DNA from: Haemonchus contortus
Lineage: Eukaryota; Nematoda; Chromadorea; Rhabditida; Trichostrongylidae
Direction: 5' to 3'
Assembly: GCA_000469685.2 (NCBI GenBank)
Contig: LS997565.1
Location: 12,396,505 to 12,460,504 of the forward strand
Length of the DNA: 64,000 nt
Under the pieces are notes generated by a model. The model searched no databases. It was not told the origin of the DNA and saw only the letters and a program-made list of their open reading frames with translations. Positions 23,454 to 35,725 of the stretch are shown piece after piece (positions within the stretch are counted from its first letter, which is position 1; each line of letters opens with the position of its first letter). The position numbers were made by a program, and so were the translations under genes.

Positions 23454-26236
23454 TTGTCTAATGTCAGGTCTTTTGTAAGAAATTGTAGTTTTGTTATAAC
23501 ACTATTACTTCAAAAGAATTTTGACTTGGTCTTTCTATCGGAATCTTGGCTAAATTCTAACGTTGAGCTATGTTCTCTCTTAGGTGTTGCAAGTTCACAG
23601 TATAATAGCGTCAGGTGCGATCGAGCACATAAAAAAGGTGGTGAAGTTCTAATTCTGCTCAAACATTCTATTCCTCACAATGTCGTTTTCAAAGAGTCGG
23701 TTAAGAATGCCTATGAAATTTTGGTTATGGATGCCTTTTTCGGTTCGCGATCCGTCAGGTTTATATTAGTTTATAGAACACCTTCCTGTAGCACTTCCAC
23801 AACTTCTTCGTTACTGAAAGCACTAAGCGATTTTAGCTCTTATGATGGTCAAACGATAGTTCTTGGAGATTTTAATATGCCTGGTATTAAATGGGCGGAT
23901 AATCTCACGGGAAGCACCCCATCGGATGAAATTATCGCTTTGTTTCGCTCGCATAATTTCCAACAATTAGTTTTGAACCCTACCAGGGGCGAGTCGTGTC
24001 TGGATCTAGTTTTCTGCAATTCTAATTCTCTAGTTGAACGGGTAGAAGTCTTGCCACCGGTTGGCAATAGCGACCATGCCACAGTTGAGTTCCAAATAAG
24101 CGTTTCAATCTCAGATTCCGACTACTGTGTATTTAGAGACTTTAATGCGACTGACTATAAGGCTGTTGGCGATTACCTCTCTCGGGTTGATTGGATTGGA
24201 TCTTTCGCATCTGTTGAGTCTGTAAATGAGAAGTATGAGATGTTCATTTCTATTTTATGTGATGTTATTGATAAGTCTGTTCCTTATCGCAAGAGCAAGC
24301 GTGGTCGGTTACATCTCCCTGCATATTTGAGCAGGATGAGTTCGCGGCGTGACAGGCTTTGGAATATTGCCACTCAGGAATAAAGCGAGTCTTGCTGGAC
24401 CTCTTATCGGGCTTTTACCAAAAAGCTCGATAAGGCCATGGCAAAGTTTTATTCTAATTTTGAGCGTAGGCTTATAAAATCAAGAGATGCGTCCAGTTTG
24501 TACAGGTACATTAATAAGCGGTTGAAAGAAAAGAAAAGAACTCCTGCTTCAGCTATCGATGATTCACATTTTGCAGTCGATGACTTGGACAAAGCTGAGC
24601 TATTTGCGAACTACTTTCAAAACAATTATGTTACGTCTGATCGGTGCCTTTTTGAGGATCTTACTCCATGTTGTCCTAGCATGGAGCCTTGTGTGTGGTT
24701 TCATCGGGATGAGATATACGAGGTTCTTTCCAATTGGCCTAGGTCTTTTTCCCTCACCCCGGATTTTTTGCCTTTGCAATTCATCAAAGGTATTCTTGCA
24801 CACATTCTCTATCCCCTTGAACATCTTTTTAACCTGTCTTTTATGAGGGCTGAGGTTCCGGGTCGTTGGAGGCACTCATTGGTCGTTCCGATCCCTAAAA
24901 AGGCTCCGCTCAGTCGTTGTGAAAATTATCGTCCGGTTAGTATTACGTCTGTTTTCGCCAGAGCTTTTGAGAAGATTATGAAACGTAGGCTTTCTGCTCA
25001 TTTGGAATATTATAATGTCATTCCTTCGTCTCAGCATGGCTTTTGTAAGGGGCGCTCTGTTGAAACCGCTTTGCTAAGATCTCTCAATGACTGGACCAAA
25101 GCTTTAGATGATAAGAAACAAGTTCATATAGTATATTTCGATTTCGCCAAAGCGTTTGACAGAGTTCCTATAGATTATCTGGTTGGCAAACTGCGGTTTG
25201 TTGGTTTTCATCCCACAGTCGTAAACTGGATTAATTCCTTTTTGCATAATCGCAGTTATCAGGTGCGCGTGGGCAAAGCATTGTCCAAGTCGTTTATGGT
25301 TACAAGTGGAGTACCCCAGGGTGGTGTTCTATCCCCGCTACTCTTTTCGATTTATACATGTGATTTGCCAAGTGCCATCTCGAGACTTGGAGTAACATGT
25401 TTGATGTACGCTGATGATGTAAAAGTCTACAAGGCTGTGGAAAATTCACAAGATCGGGATGACGTTCAAGCCGCGATTAGCGCCATTGAACGCTGGTCTT
25501 CTAAATGGGCTCTGCCGCTCTCTGGCGACAAAACAAAGGTATTTTCCGTAGGGAAGTGCAAGGTAAATATGAACTACAAATTGGGCGAGAATGAACTGGA
25601 AGTTGTCACTGATGTACGTGATCTTGGCTACATAATATGCTCTCTTTCGAGAAGCATTATAAAGAAATTGTGTCTAAGGCTATGTTCAGAACTTACAACT
25701 TATTCAGAGCTATCCGCTCCAAGGATGCAAAAACGCTCATACAGGCTTATAAAACGTATGTCAGACTCATACTTGAGTCAGGGACGACAGTTTTCTTTCC
25801 CTCCAAGAAAAAGGACGTTCGTCTTTTAGAGAGTGTCCAGAATAGCTTTACCCGTAAACTCGCTATGCGGTGCTCGGCTTTGAGCTATGAGTTTATTCCT
25901 GAGGGGGTACAACGTCGTCGTATTTTTTCGCTTTCAAGTCTCTTAGTCCGAAGAAAGGTTAATGATATAGTGATGGCTTTCGAAATTCTTAGCGGGAAAG
26001 TTGAGCTCGACGCCGGCAGTTTCTTTACTAAGGTCGCTTCTAGAACTAGAGGTAGTGTCATTAAAATCAAAACCCCGGTTGTTAGGACTCAGGTTCGTCG
26101 CAATTACTTTTCTATCAGAGTTATATCCTTTCTCAACAAAATCCTCCAGGTAGGCAACTTGCACATTTCTCTGCGCTCACTTAAGAATTTGGCCGAAAAA
26201 ATGCTTAGAGAGGATTCCTGCACGTTTTCAAGCTAA
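23454..26236 (+). pseudogene. Retrotransposon ORF2: APE endonuclease and reverse transcriptase
   Basis: Endonuclease (23454-24383): FLSESWLN near the start, then LGDFNMPG, and SDHATVEF at the catalytic His. One in-frame TAA at 24381 separates it from the RT, which continues in the same frame to 25829. RT motifs: YFDFAKAFDRV, SGVPQGGVLSPLLFSIY and LMYADDVKVY. A frameshift at about 25636 moves the C-terminal domain to 25637-26236 (FEKHYKEIVSKAMFRTYNL). The few lesions suggest a fairly recent copy. Confidence 0.85.
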
Positions 26237-26459
26237 TCTTGGTCAACTTCATGATTTTGGCTGTTTTCTCTTTTCTTTTAGCCACGTAATGCCTCATCAT
26301 GTTTGCTATTTTTTTCCCTACATTCCAGTTGTTATAGTTATTTCTGTTATGACACTTGTGAGAGTTGTGTTTCTGGATGTTTCACTTGTTGTAGATTGTA
26401 GCTCACGTGGACTTATTTGTCTGCGTCAATAAATGAAATGAAATGAAATGAAAAAATAG

Positions 26460-27000
26460 CATATGTTTTGTAAGTCGTATATGACTTCCCCATTGCCCTT
26501 CGAGATGCAGTAACTGTCCCGTCAGGGCGACGGAGGAAGTCACCTTTGTCCTATAATTACCGAAGCCCCGGCTGGTTTTGCAAATGCTCTTTCCAGCCTC
26601 AGCGGCTTCGACCAGAACTAATGCTCGTCTCTCTTTCAGATCTTTCGTTATAGCTCCTCCGCAGAGCTTTGCAAGTTCGAACATTACCTGGTTGATGCCT
26701 GCCGCTCGCATGATTCCACGGGGGCATATCAGTTCGAGAGCCTTTGAAGAGAGTCGCTTTTTGCCTCTTTCAGACTCGCTGCTTTCCTATCGGCAGATGA
26801 TCGACGAGATGGTTGTATTCTTCATCGATGTTGTAGCGACTCTTTCCATCGACTCGCAGGTGAAGCGAAGCGATCCCAGTTAACAGAAGTCCCGGGGCTT
26901 CGTCTCCTGAACTGCGGAGCTCTATCTTCATGCACTGAAAAATATAATCTATCGCGGAGCAGACGATGGTTTTATCCCGTGTAGAACTTCGGAACAACAG
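26460..27000 (-). pseudogene. RTE-type retrotransposon fragment (pre-RT linker region)
   Basis: Minus-strand frames at 26711-26403 and 26997-26770 carry ELAKLCGGAITKDLKERRA, VLVEAAEAGKSICKTSRGF and NIDEEYNHLVDHLP. These are typical of the region between endonuclease and RT in nematode RTE elements. Frames are broken and the RT catalytic part is absent. Confidence 0.65.
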
Positions 27001-27495
27001 CGCCAGTCAGGCAAAACATTCGATGAAGATGACGTGATCTGTTTCATCATGGCTCTGCACACCAGGTGGCTCTCATGTCCATGGCAAATAAGAGGGCTTC
27101 TGGAATTGCGAATTAACATGAATGGGTGATGATGAACTCGGACAGCCCCACGTCCGAACACTGACAGCGTTTTTCATAACTCTGGACATCGATCGAAACC
27201 GGTCACGCGCTTCTGAACGCAATCTGCCTTACCTTATCTGGAAGCGCAACTACAGCTAGTAACAAAAATTGCAGTTGCGAAATTCTCTACCTATTTATGT
27301 TGTCCATCACAGAATTCTCAGATGGCCGCGCTCCAATTTAGGTTTTGTGATCTGTGAAAGTAATCTATTCTTCTGATAATCTGGCCCTTTTTTGAATCTT
27401 TTTCCCATCAGTTAATGGGAAGGCTGTCTTGATTATGTCATTCCAGGAGAGCTCGGACTCAAAACTATCCCACTATTTATTTTCGCCGTGGTGTT

Positions 27496-28263
27496 ATGCA
27501 GATCTCTATCAAAAATTGTCTGACGAGACGATCACTTTTGAAGTGGAACCCTCGCTTAGCATTAGAAATATTAAGATTTTATTAAATGTACGTAATAAGC
27601 TCGTCAAAGGTGAATGGTGTCCTCCGAACGAACATCGGCTGACATTCGCAGGTATGTTTCCTTTGAAGTGGAAGTAACGGATGCTTGTGACTCTAAGAAA
27701 ACCGCCGCTATTTCACTTTTTACTCCTGCTCTGGTTTACTCAGAACGGGTTTCAAAGTCCCGTAAACGTGTGTTGTAGTAGCCCCTTAAATGACCCGCCC
27801 TGGGGACCTCGTACCACCCCGTAGGCCTCGCCCATGCCACCTTTTTGTTGTATCGCACATGTGACGGGTGTTTGAAGGCGTTTCAGTACGTTTTCGAGTT
27901 ACATTATAGGACATTCACATGACTGAACACCGTCTTGTGTAGTTGATCGAAATGTGGACTGGTTGGATTGTTGAGCGTGTATTAGTTCGCCTTCAAAAGC
28001 GTCATCTGGGGAATGATTCGCTAGGGGAAAGTGGGACAGTCCTCATCTGGACTCCTGATTCGTAGTACCTCTCCCTTTAGCAGTTTCTTTTTATTCATAG
28101 TGTGAAACGATGCCGTAGTTATACTGTAGTAGGGTATTCAGCGCGAGAGCATGAAGATAACTATACTTTGTCGTACTACGGAATCCAGAACAAATGTGTA
28201 CTCCATGTGGTACCACGGTATAGTGGTGATGATGAGGATGAAACCTCGTCATCGTTTAGCTAA
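27496..28263 (+). pseudogene. Second ubiquitin-like gene, frame-damaged, with acidic tail
   Basis: Exon 1 starts ATG at 27496 reading MQISIKNCLT, as ubiquitin-like proteins begin. The rest of the fold, TITFEVEPSLSI through NEHRLTFA, lies in another frame from 27528 to 27651, so one frameshift separates them. Exon 2 (28142-28263) reads REHEDNYTLSYYGIQNK, VLHVVPRYSG and then DDEDETSSSFS before TAA. The intron position and phase 1 are identical to the intact ubiquitin-like gene at 20896. There is a five-residue insertion (about NVRNKLVKGEW) where ubiquitin has the helix 1 end. Gly-Gly is replaced by Ser-Gly plus an acidic tail. An upstream alternative start could bypass the frameshift, so it may be a fused protein rather than a dead gene. 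Confidence 0.6.
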
Positions 28264-28310
28264 TATGGCGGTGGTATTAGGCATTATGCGTACACGTATC
28301 ATACTTTCAG

Positions 28311-28651
28311 AAAGAAGAGATCGAGAAATTGATCACATGCTGTATTTGCACCGAACGCTACAGGTTGGCAAACATTTTCAAAACTATTTACACTCACCTT
28401 GTATTTGAGGTGGATTCAAAATTCCGAATTCACGTGAATTCGGAAAAGTTTTGTATAGATATGCTGCTCTTTTCAACTCATTGTTAATGTGAGCTCTCTA
28501 CTTTAGGCAGCCAAAGGTACTTCCTTGTCAGCATACATTCTGTCTGCAGTGTCTCGAAATGTTCGCAATTATTTCACAATCAGGGAAACTTATATGTCCA
28601 ATATGTCGTGCCAAACATTCGATTCCGTCAGAAGGAGTACAGACCTTCCCA
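28311..28651 (+). CDS. TRIM/NHL-like C3HC4 RING finger, partial gene
   Basis: Exon a (28311-28363, or from 28281) reads EEIEKLITCCICTERYR. Exon b (28507-28651) reads QPKVLPCQHTFCLQCLEMF, then LICPICRAKHSIPSEGVQTF, ending in phase 0 before GTAAGT. Zinc ligands are in order: CxxC, then CxHxxCxxC, then CPIC. This is a complete RING of the E3 ubiquitin-ligase type, and the IPSEGVQTFP tail resembles NHL/TRIM proteins. It starts 48 bp after the stop of the second ubiquitin-like gene and may be spliced to it. The next exon is not visible: the terminal repeat begins about 105 bp on, so B-box or NHL parts are absent or lost. Confidence 0.7.
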
Positions 28652-28756
28652 GTAAGTACAAGTTCACTCTTAACCAGCGAATCTTCCCTTTCACAATTAT
28701 TACATTATTTCTTTTCAATCAAACTACACTATTCTCGACATTCTCAACAATCCTGC

Positions 28757-29811
28757 GTTAGTCGCACAGACGTCTGCTAACGAGAAAATTCAAAGTGGTG
28801 GGTGAGTCGATGATCATTCTGTTGTGAGTCGAAGGTGCTTTAGAGTTACATTGAGCTCCTTCTCCCTAACCCGTCCTCCACACTCTCGTTCCATAAAGCA
28901 GTGCTATATTTATACAGCTCCTCTATTCCACGAATCACGTCCCTATTCGAAGCTGTAGTCAAATACGTTCCCTGATATAGTATCAACATCGCTCTGTTCT
29001 CAATGGAATGACCGCTTTGATGCCTCTCCTAGCATTTTCACCGTGGATACGGTCTGAGTCAAAGCAGAAATAATGAAAGTGTTGATGGAGAATGATGCGA
29101 AGAAAGCGAGAAAATCCGTCGACTTTGCGAAAATAAGGCTTTTCAAAAGTTGCGCAAATAACGGGAATGATATGTGAGGGGCATTTGGACGAGATTTCAG
29201 TTCTTGGAATTGCGTAAAGGGTTGACTAAATCAAGCCGAAAATGCCCCAAATTGCCTTTCACTCTCGTCATGGTTCACGATTAGTTCTTTTTATTCCCGG
29301 CATAGGAGTCCCTCGTGATGATTCAGCCTCTATCGCGTCCTCGAAACTCGTCCTCTATGAGTATTAAAATCTCTGATAACGCCCTTACTGGGCCGCACCG
29401 TTCTGACAGCGCCAAAGACGGTATAGGGGGACACCACAGACTCTTCGGAGGGAGATTTCTCAGAACCATTTTCATCGTGAACTATGCATTGAGAAGTGAA
29501 AATCCCTTTTCAAAACATTCTGAGCATCATCACAGTGGCCTGGGGACATTGCTCTGATCAATTCCTATGATCGTATGACTTTGTGACGTCGATAGCTGCA
29601 CAAGGATCGGTTTTACACTTCTTCGACATTTTCATAAATCTGCAATAAAATCAAATGTGAGCAAATTCTCAAAAAAGCTTCGCCAGGGGAAAAGTAACAG
29701 CGGTACAAGCTGGATTCTATCTCCTGATCTTTGGCTTTTAATTGTCTTTTACTTCTTAGTTGTTACCATTCGAATAATGCAATTACATGAACTGTAGAAG
29801 ACCGTATGCTA
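28757..29811. repeat. Right ~1 kb terminal inverted repeat of the 17.6 kb element
   Basis: It is the mirror of 12224-13262. The inner boundary TTAGTCGCACAG lies about 105 bp after the RING exon donor, so any further RING-gene exon would have to lie in this arm or has been lost. The outer end GTATGCT abuts ACATACCCC of serpin unit 2. Confidence 0.8.
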
Positions 29812-32287
29812 CATACCCCTCACAAAGACCTCCTTAGCCATGATCATAAAATTTATACACGCTTGCTTTTAGCTAGTGAAATTTCCTTTCTGACGCACCT
29901 TCAAGGGCATTGAATAAACGAACAAATAGATGAATGAATGGAATAAAACTCTATCTTCTTAGACTTTGATGCAGAGTTTCAAAAGTTTTGCTTCTGCCTC
30001 TCAATATTTCATTTTTTTGGTTCTTTCATTCTCTATTATAATTACTCAGGTGTATTTTTACAGTTGCAAGAAACTTTGTTGTACAGCTTTGATTTTTTTG
30101 TTACATCTTTGCTTTCAAAGCTACTCTGCCATTTAAGAAGTGCCATTTGCTTTGTGAGTCTTCTTCAGAAATTTTCACTTATTTTCTTCTTTGTTTAGCC
30201 TTCAAGCTCTTCAAATAGCCAAACTGGCATTCGTGAAGTTGTGCTGTTCTAAAGTGTGAGCCACCTCCTCAATTACATACCTTATTTTATAGTTGTTTTT
30301 TGTCGTCGCGCACAATATTCTCCATCATCATTTTTGTTTCTAAACCTCCTCAACATACTTCCATTACTTTTAAAGCAAGCATTTTGGGTCTTGATTAAGT
30401 TGATAATCTACCTTTTCAGGATGTTTCCAACTGCCGAAACTGACTTTGGGTCTGAGTATGCTACAATGTGTACCGTCCAACGTCTCTTTGGTGGTGTCAC
30501 CGATCTCTGCGATCTTCACATTGGCTATGGTCCATGTCGGTTCAAAGGGAACTACGAGATCCGAACTTGAAAGTGTAATCTCAAAGGGTCAGGAACATGT
30601 CCTGACCCTTCCATGCTTCAGTGATATGTGCGTCATCAATAGTTTTCAGGAGCCGATACCGAGGGGTCTAACTCAGTGGAAGGGTATTACGCAAGGCTTT
30701 TCAAACGAATCACGAACCCAAGAGATGGCGTGAAGAGCAGGATAACTAATAGATTTTTCCTAAAGTAAGTGGTTTATCTTAGGAGTTCACCTTTAATTAT
30801 TGGTTTTTGATATTTCTAGTGAGCGAGGCGATGTTGAAATGGACTACGAGGTGAGCATTTTAAGTTTGTACGGAGCAAAAATTGAGCGTATGGATTTTGG
30901 AAGAGCAAATCAAACTGCAAAGGTGATTTTTATCATTTATCAGACCACCTGACATCAGTTCAGAAAATTTGGAGTGATCTCTTCCAGGTCATTGATGGCT
31001 TCATTGCTGAAACGACTGAGAGAAAAATTCGCAACATGGTTAAAGAAGGGAATGTTGAAGGTAAATTATGCCGTTTTTTTCTCTCACGCACTCACTCATT
31101 TTTCACTTTTCACTCAGTGATGCATAAATTTGTAATTCTGATAACCGTCTGATTGACTTGGAGAAACTGAACCACCCTTCCTAGGCATTTAGTCCTTGGT
31201 TGTCAATGCCAATTATTTTACGGCTAAATGGAAGTTCAAGTTCGACAAGAACTCAAATTCGAAGGGAACATTCTACACCTCCGAAGGGAAGGAACGAGAG
31301 GTTGGCTACTAGTGTTCATAAAGTACGGCATATTTTCTTTTATCTTTGCATTAGGACATCTTTTTCTGGTTTGAAATAGGGTAATAAAGAAGAAAAGGGT
31401 AACCCGACACCTACGGAATAATCACACAACCGAACTTCGCGGAAATACATTTCGTCCCACGGTAGAAGTCATTCAAAGGCTCAGTTCACGGTAATTAAGA
31501 GACATCCTTTTGTATCCGACAGCGCATCATAAGGCATGCATGAGGGTGCAGGTGGGTAGCAGTCAGTCTTCTGTATTGCATCAAAACGGGCTTAGAGTTC
31601 GAATTACCCAAGTCCCCGTACTGAATCTTCGTTCCTTTGGAAATACCACAGCAACATCTTCGTTGAAAAACATCTGGTAATGCCACATATCTGCTCTCCT
31701 GGTTAGATTATCCCTACCAAAGTTTGAAACTGCGACAACAAAACCTTCGAATTGGGGCTTCTAATTCAAGACGGACTTGATGAGGGTATTTCCCATAATC
31801 ACGAGGTCAAAATACAACAACTCAAATTTCAACTTATTTCAAATAAATTTATTGTGCTGATACTGATTGGTTGACTGTATGAATGGACTTCCATAAACCT
31901 CGTCATGTGGAAGTTGAATGTATTTCGTGTTTTGAACTCTCCCGAGGCTTTTATGGGACTTTATTAGCTAACGTTTCGCCGGCATCTCATTTTTTGAAAC
32001 CTGAAATGGATCAAAAACCACTTGTGAATACCCGATCGAAAACCTAGACAACCCCACTGAAGCTTCGAAAGCCACTCAACGTGGCATCGAAAAAGGCTTG
32101 CAAAGAGTTGTCAGAAAATGTGAGTATGCAGTACCCAATTTGAGGTTATGAAAAGGCTTCAATTTTTTACAATGGTAGAGCTTTTCTGAGATTCTATCTG
32201 AAATCTGCGGGCTCGCTCTATCTGAAGGTTCTATCTGGGATGCAAACGCTCAAGACTTTGCAATTTATTCAATGTCCTGCGGGCTTA

Positions 32288-34370
32288 ACTTAAAGGCACA
32301 GTCCACGATAATTCAATGGGCGTAATGGGCGGGAACGTCAATGGCTCCCGCCAGATAAGTGTCAAAACAATACAGTTTGCTGCTATTCGTTCTAGGACCC
32401 ACACAATCAGTTGGTCGCCGAGTGATAAGGCGGTGTTTTTCTCCCATTCTTTTTTCCTCTGTTATTCTTTTTGCTGCCGTGATCCCTTATTTGATTTCCT
32501 ACTCTAAGAGGCTGAAAAAGGTGAGCCATTTTTGCTGTTACTAGGATTTTTTGTTTACTTATGCTTATAGGTTAATGAATTTTTGCTTACAAAAGTCTGG
32601 TATTCGTACCAGGACCCACACGTACGCGGTGAGACCCACTGTATAACTCGTCCAAACGCCCCACTCTTCCTCATTTTTCTGTTCTCATTCTCGTCCAGCC
32701 ACCCCCTTTTCAACGGTCCTTCGAAGCCTTTTTTTCACTTTGGACACACCGATCCACGCAGTTCCATCGCCTTCGTCGCACTATTTTCGATCTTGTTTTC
32801 CATTTTTCATCATAATCTGGATCACCCAAAATTGTCGTGAACTGTGCCTTCAAAGCTTCGAACGGTTTTTGAAAATCGCCTTCGCTGTACGTTCACTTCT
32901 TTATGACATGAAATTGTTTCGTTTGCTAGGGTTCACTGGCACGTCAGAGGTGTATTTCAAAATCCACTTATGGCATTCACATGCCAAGCCTTCAATGCAA
33001 CACCTTCTTAGCATCCGAACCTCTGGTACGTTTTCAACGTATCCATGAAGCAACTCAAGGATTTCGGTGAAAATGAACTGGCGGATAAGGTATTTAATTC
33101 GAAAGTCGTCGCCAATGTCGACGCTGCTCTGGGAATGACTCACATCCTACATCACTCCCGTCTGTTTAGAGAGAACAAATTGTGAAAAAAGCGCAGTATG
33201 ATCGAGGGCAGTGAAGGCAATTTGTATCAACAGGGAATTTTCATAAACTTCAGTTGTCATCCATGGGAGTATATGACTTTAAAAGTGCCGATTCGTTAAT
33301 CGCTCAGGTGTTTCATTGAAATTTGAACCACCCGTACACAGAGACTGACTGTCGGCGTTACTTGATTTCCTCGGTTTTCCTGTGCGTGAGGCAGATGCAA
33401 ACGATCGTGTCCAGATGGTTTTATTCAGGATGCATGTCGCAGAACCCTCTCAGTGTAAAACTGCGTTGAAGTAAGTAAAAATGAAAGTAAACGAAAGTAG
33501 ATGTTGTGGCATTTGATAGTATTCTTCAAGGTTTTACACACCTTTTGATAGGCTTGAGCCCATCATTTGACAGCTCATTATCTGGGTAGTACTCCAGCAC
33601 AAAAGCGTTCTATGATCGGAACAAATATACGGTAGTGCGATGTAAAGTGGATGAGGAAGGAATATCAAGTTTGACTTATTCAGGTGAACCCCTTTCTACA
33701 GTGCGGATTGAAGTACCTCAGGGGTAAGAGGCAGTAGAAACTATTCGGGGCAGACAAGCAATAACTGTTACACGTGCTTGTGAGTCTCACGAACTTCCCT
33801 GAAAATCTTCCAAAAAATAGATGCCCTTATCGATGGAGGAATTTGATTGTAATCCGTTAAAAATTCTGAATCGTCGTGGTTAACTTGGAGCTTTTGTGTA
33901 AATGGTCGGCATACCGATCCATAACTCGAAATGAATGATTACTGTGAACCTTGGGACGTTCCATATCAAAAAAAAATGCTTGGTTGCGGAAATGTAGTTT
34001 CAAAAGTGCCCTTCTTTTCAAGCGTCTGCTTTTTCTCAACTATGGTATCCCATTAACCGAATCCTTTTCCATTCTCACATTTCAAATCCACACGCGATCA
34101 GCATCTCACTCACCCCGGTACGGGAGGTAGAGCACTGTGAGAGACCTTCAAATCTACTTTGCTCCGACCTTATTGAAATTCTGTCCGAAAGCTGCCCAGA
34201 GACCTCGTATAGTGTGACAGGGTATCTTGTTTTCCAGTAACGGAATCCATTTTAGCATAAGCCGTTTCCGATCTCCACTCACACGCAAGCTTGACATTGA
34301 CATCGGGCCACACCATACCACGCTCCTGGGACCACGAGGACCGCCACGGTAATATGATATTTACATAATT
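32288..34370. repeat. 2.1 kb dispersed repeat (M + X) in serpin 2 intron 5
   Basis: A family-M unit (32288-32856, ends TTAAAGGCACAGTCCACGAT and TCGTGAACTGTGCC) is joined to repeat X (32857-34370). The whole block is found inverted at 49330-51567 downstream of serpin 3. Serpin 1 intron 5 lacks X. No protein family is recognised in its short frames. Confidence 0.65.
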
Positions 34371-35725
34371 TATTGGGGATTTTGGGGATTGGGGAGTTTT
34401 TTTTTGTTTATTTATGCTTATTTGTGAACGAATTTTTGCTTACCATTGTCTCTTATTCGCACCAGGACCCACACGCGCGCAGTGAAACACACTGTTTAGC
34501 TCGTCCGGTCGCCCCACTCTTCTTCATTTTTCTGGTTTCATTCTCGTCCAGCCCCCCTTTCTAACGGTTTTTTTGAAGCCTTTTTTCACTTTGGAAACAC
34601 CGATGCACGCAGTTTCTTCACCTCAGTCGCACTAGTTTCGACCTTGTCTTCCATTTGCTATCATAATCTGGATTACCCAAAATTATCGTGAACTGTGCCC
34701 TTTTAAGGGCGCAATTTTCTTCATTGGCCAAATAATCTTGCTATAACAGACTGCACCACTTGCACCATCTGACCGTTCCAGGGTGGGTATCTGCTAATTC
34801 TAAAGATTTTCATTTCTCCATTCCACTACCTCCTGGGCTGTTTAAGAGTGGTTTAGGTCATCCTAAAACACCCTCAATGGCCACAGCTCACGATGATTTT
34901 GAGGTTCCCCTTTGAGGTTCAAAAACGGAAATGTTTATGTGGAGAAGTATATGGTGACAAAGAAATCGAAAAAATCCATTTACTTCAAACTTTTTGTAAG
35001 TAGTGTGAGTGGAGATTGTACGAGATCACTGCGACAGGAATGGCATGTAAGGGGCTTTTGGACGAGATTTACCTTGTTCTCAACGTGCAAAAAGATGACA
35101 ATATCAAACACTTCTGTCCAGAATTGCCTTCCCACGTTGGTTCCTTCATGAATAGTGCAGCCTCTACTGACCCGTTGAAACTCGTCCACTAGGAGTGCGG
35201 CATTCACACGATACAGTCTCTGTTTCCTTATTGTGCCCTGTACAGGAACTTTTTCGCCCTTGTAACGACAGGTGTGGTATAAGGGGGGGGGGGGCTCGAA
35301 TTCATACATAGGGAAATCTCAGAAACCATTTTTATCGTGAACTGTGCCTTTAAGTCGGCACGATAGAGTATCTGCTGACGCTCTGACTTTCTTAATTGAA
35401 CCCTTTCTTCGCTGTTGCTTTTTCGTGTATTGATGTTGTGTTGCTTGAGTGAGAAAACTATGAAAAACGACAGTAGATGAAAAAAAGAGTAGAGAAGGAA
35501 GGCTTTCTGGTCATTATATCGGAGAGACTTGCTTACCGGCATATGTAGTACAGATCCCATGGATAATTAGATGTAAATATAAATATGTATGCGGCAAAAA
35601 GAACATTTATCCGGTGTGTCGCAAGCACTATCACGAGTACAAACAACCAGAACTAAGTGTTTGAAACCTAGCTTGTTTTCTCGTCTATTTTCACATTTGT
35701 AAACGAAAATGCTCTGTTGTCACAG
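34371..35725. other. Rest of serpin 2 intron 5, MITE-derived
   Basis: It is collinear with serpin 1 intron 5 (about 3420-4798) and includes family-M ends at about 34688 and 35335. A G homopolymer occurs at 35283-35293. No coding sequence. Confidence 0.5.

Larger units (their letters stand above)
22484..26455 (+). mobile_element. CR1/Jockey-like non-LTR retrotransposon, nearly full length but dead
   Basis: Order: 5' region, ORF1, ORF2 (endonuclease then RT), and a 3' tail of ATGAA repeats at about 26428-26452. A simple-repeat tail instead of poly-A is typical of CR1-group elements. It lies wholly inside the 17.6 kb insertion, between the two ubiquitin-like genes. The coding parts carry two frameshifts and one stop. 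Confidence 0.85.
12224..29811. mobile_element. 17.6 kb TIR-bounded insertion splitting serpin unit 2
   Basis: Sequence homologous to serpin units 1 and 3 stops at about 12223 and resumes at 29812. The intervening block starts AGCATACAGTCTTCTACAG and ends with its near-exact complement, CTGTAGAAGACCGTATGCT, and the ends continue as about 1 kb inverted repeats. The flanks share ACAT (possible 4 bp target duplication), but a TA target fits about as well given divergence of the reference units. Cargo: a Penelope-like RT, a GC hairpin, an inverted host fragment, two ubiquitin-like genes, a RING finger and two nested non-LTR retroelements. No transposase, integrase or DNA polymerase is recognisable, so the mobilising enzyme is unknown. 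Confidence 0.65.

Noticed and set aside
12224..29811. Calling the large element a Polinton/Maverick
   Set aside because: Size, TIR length and AG...CT ends fit, but there is no DNA polymerase B, integrase, packaging ATPase or capsid-like gene, and no 6 bp target duplication.
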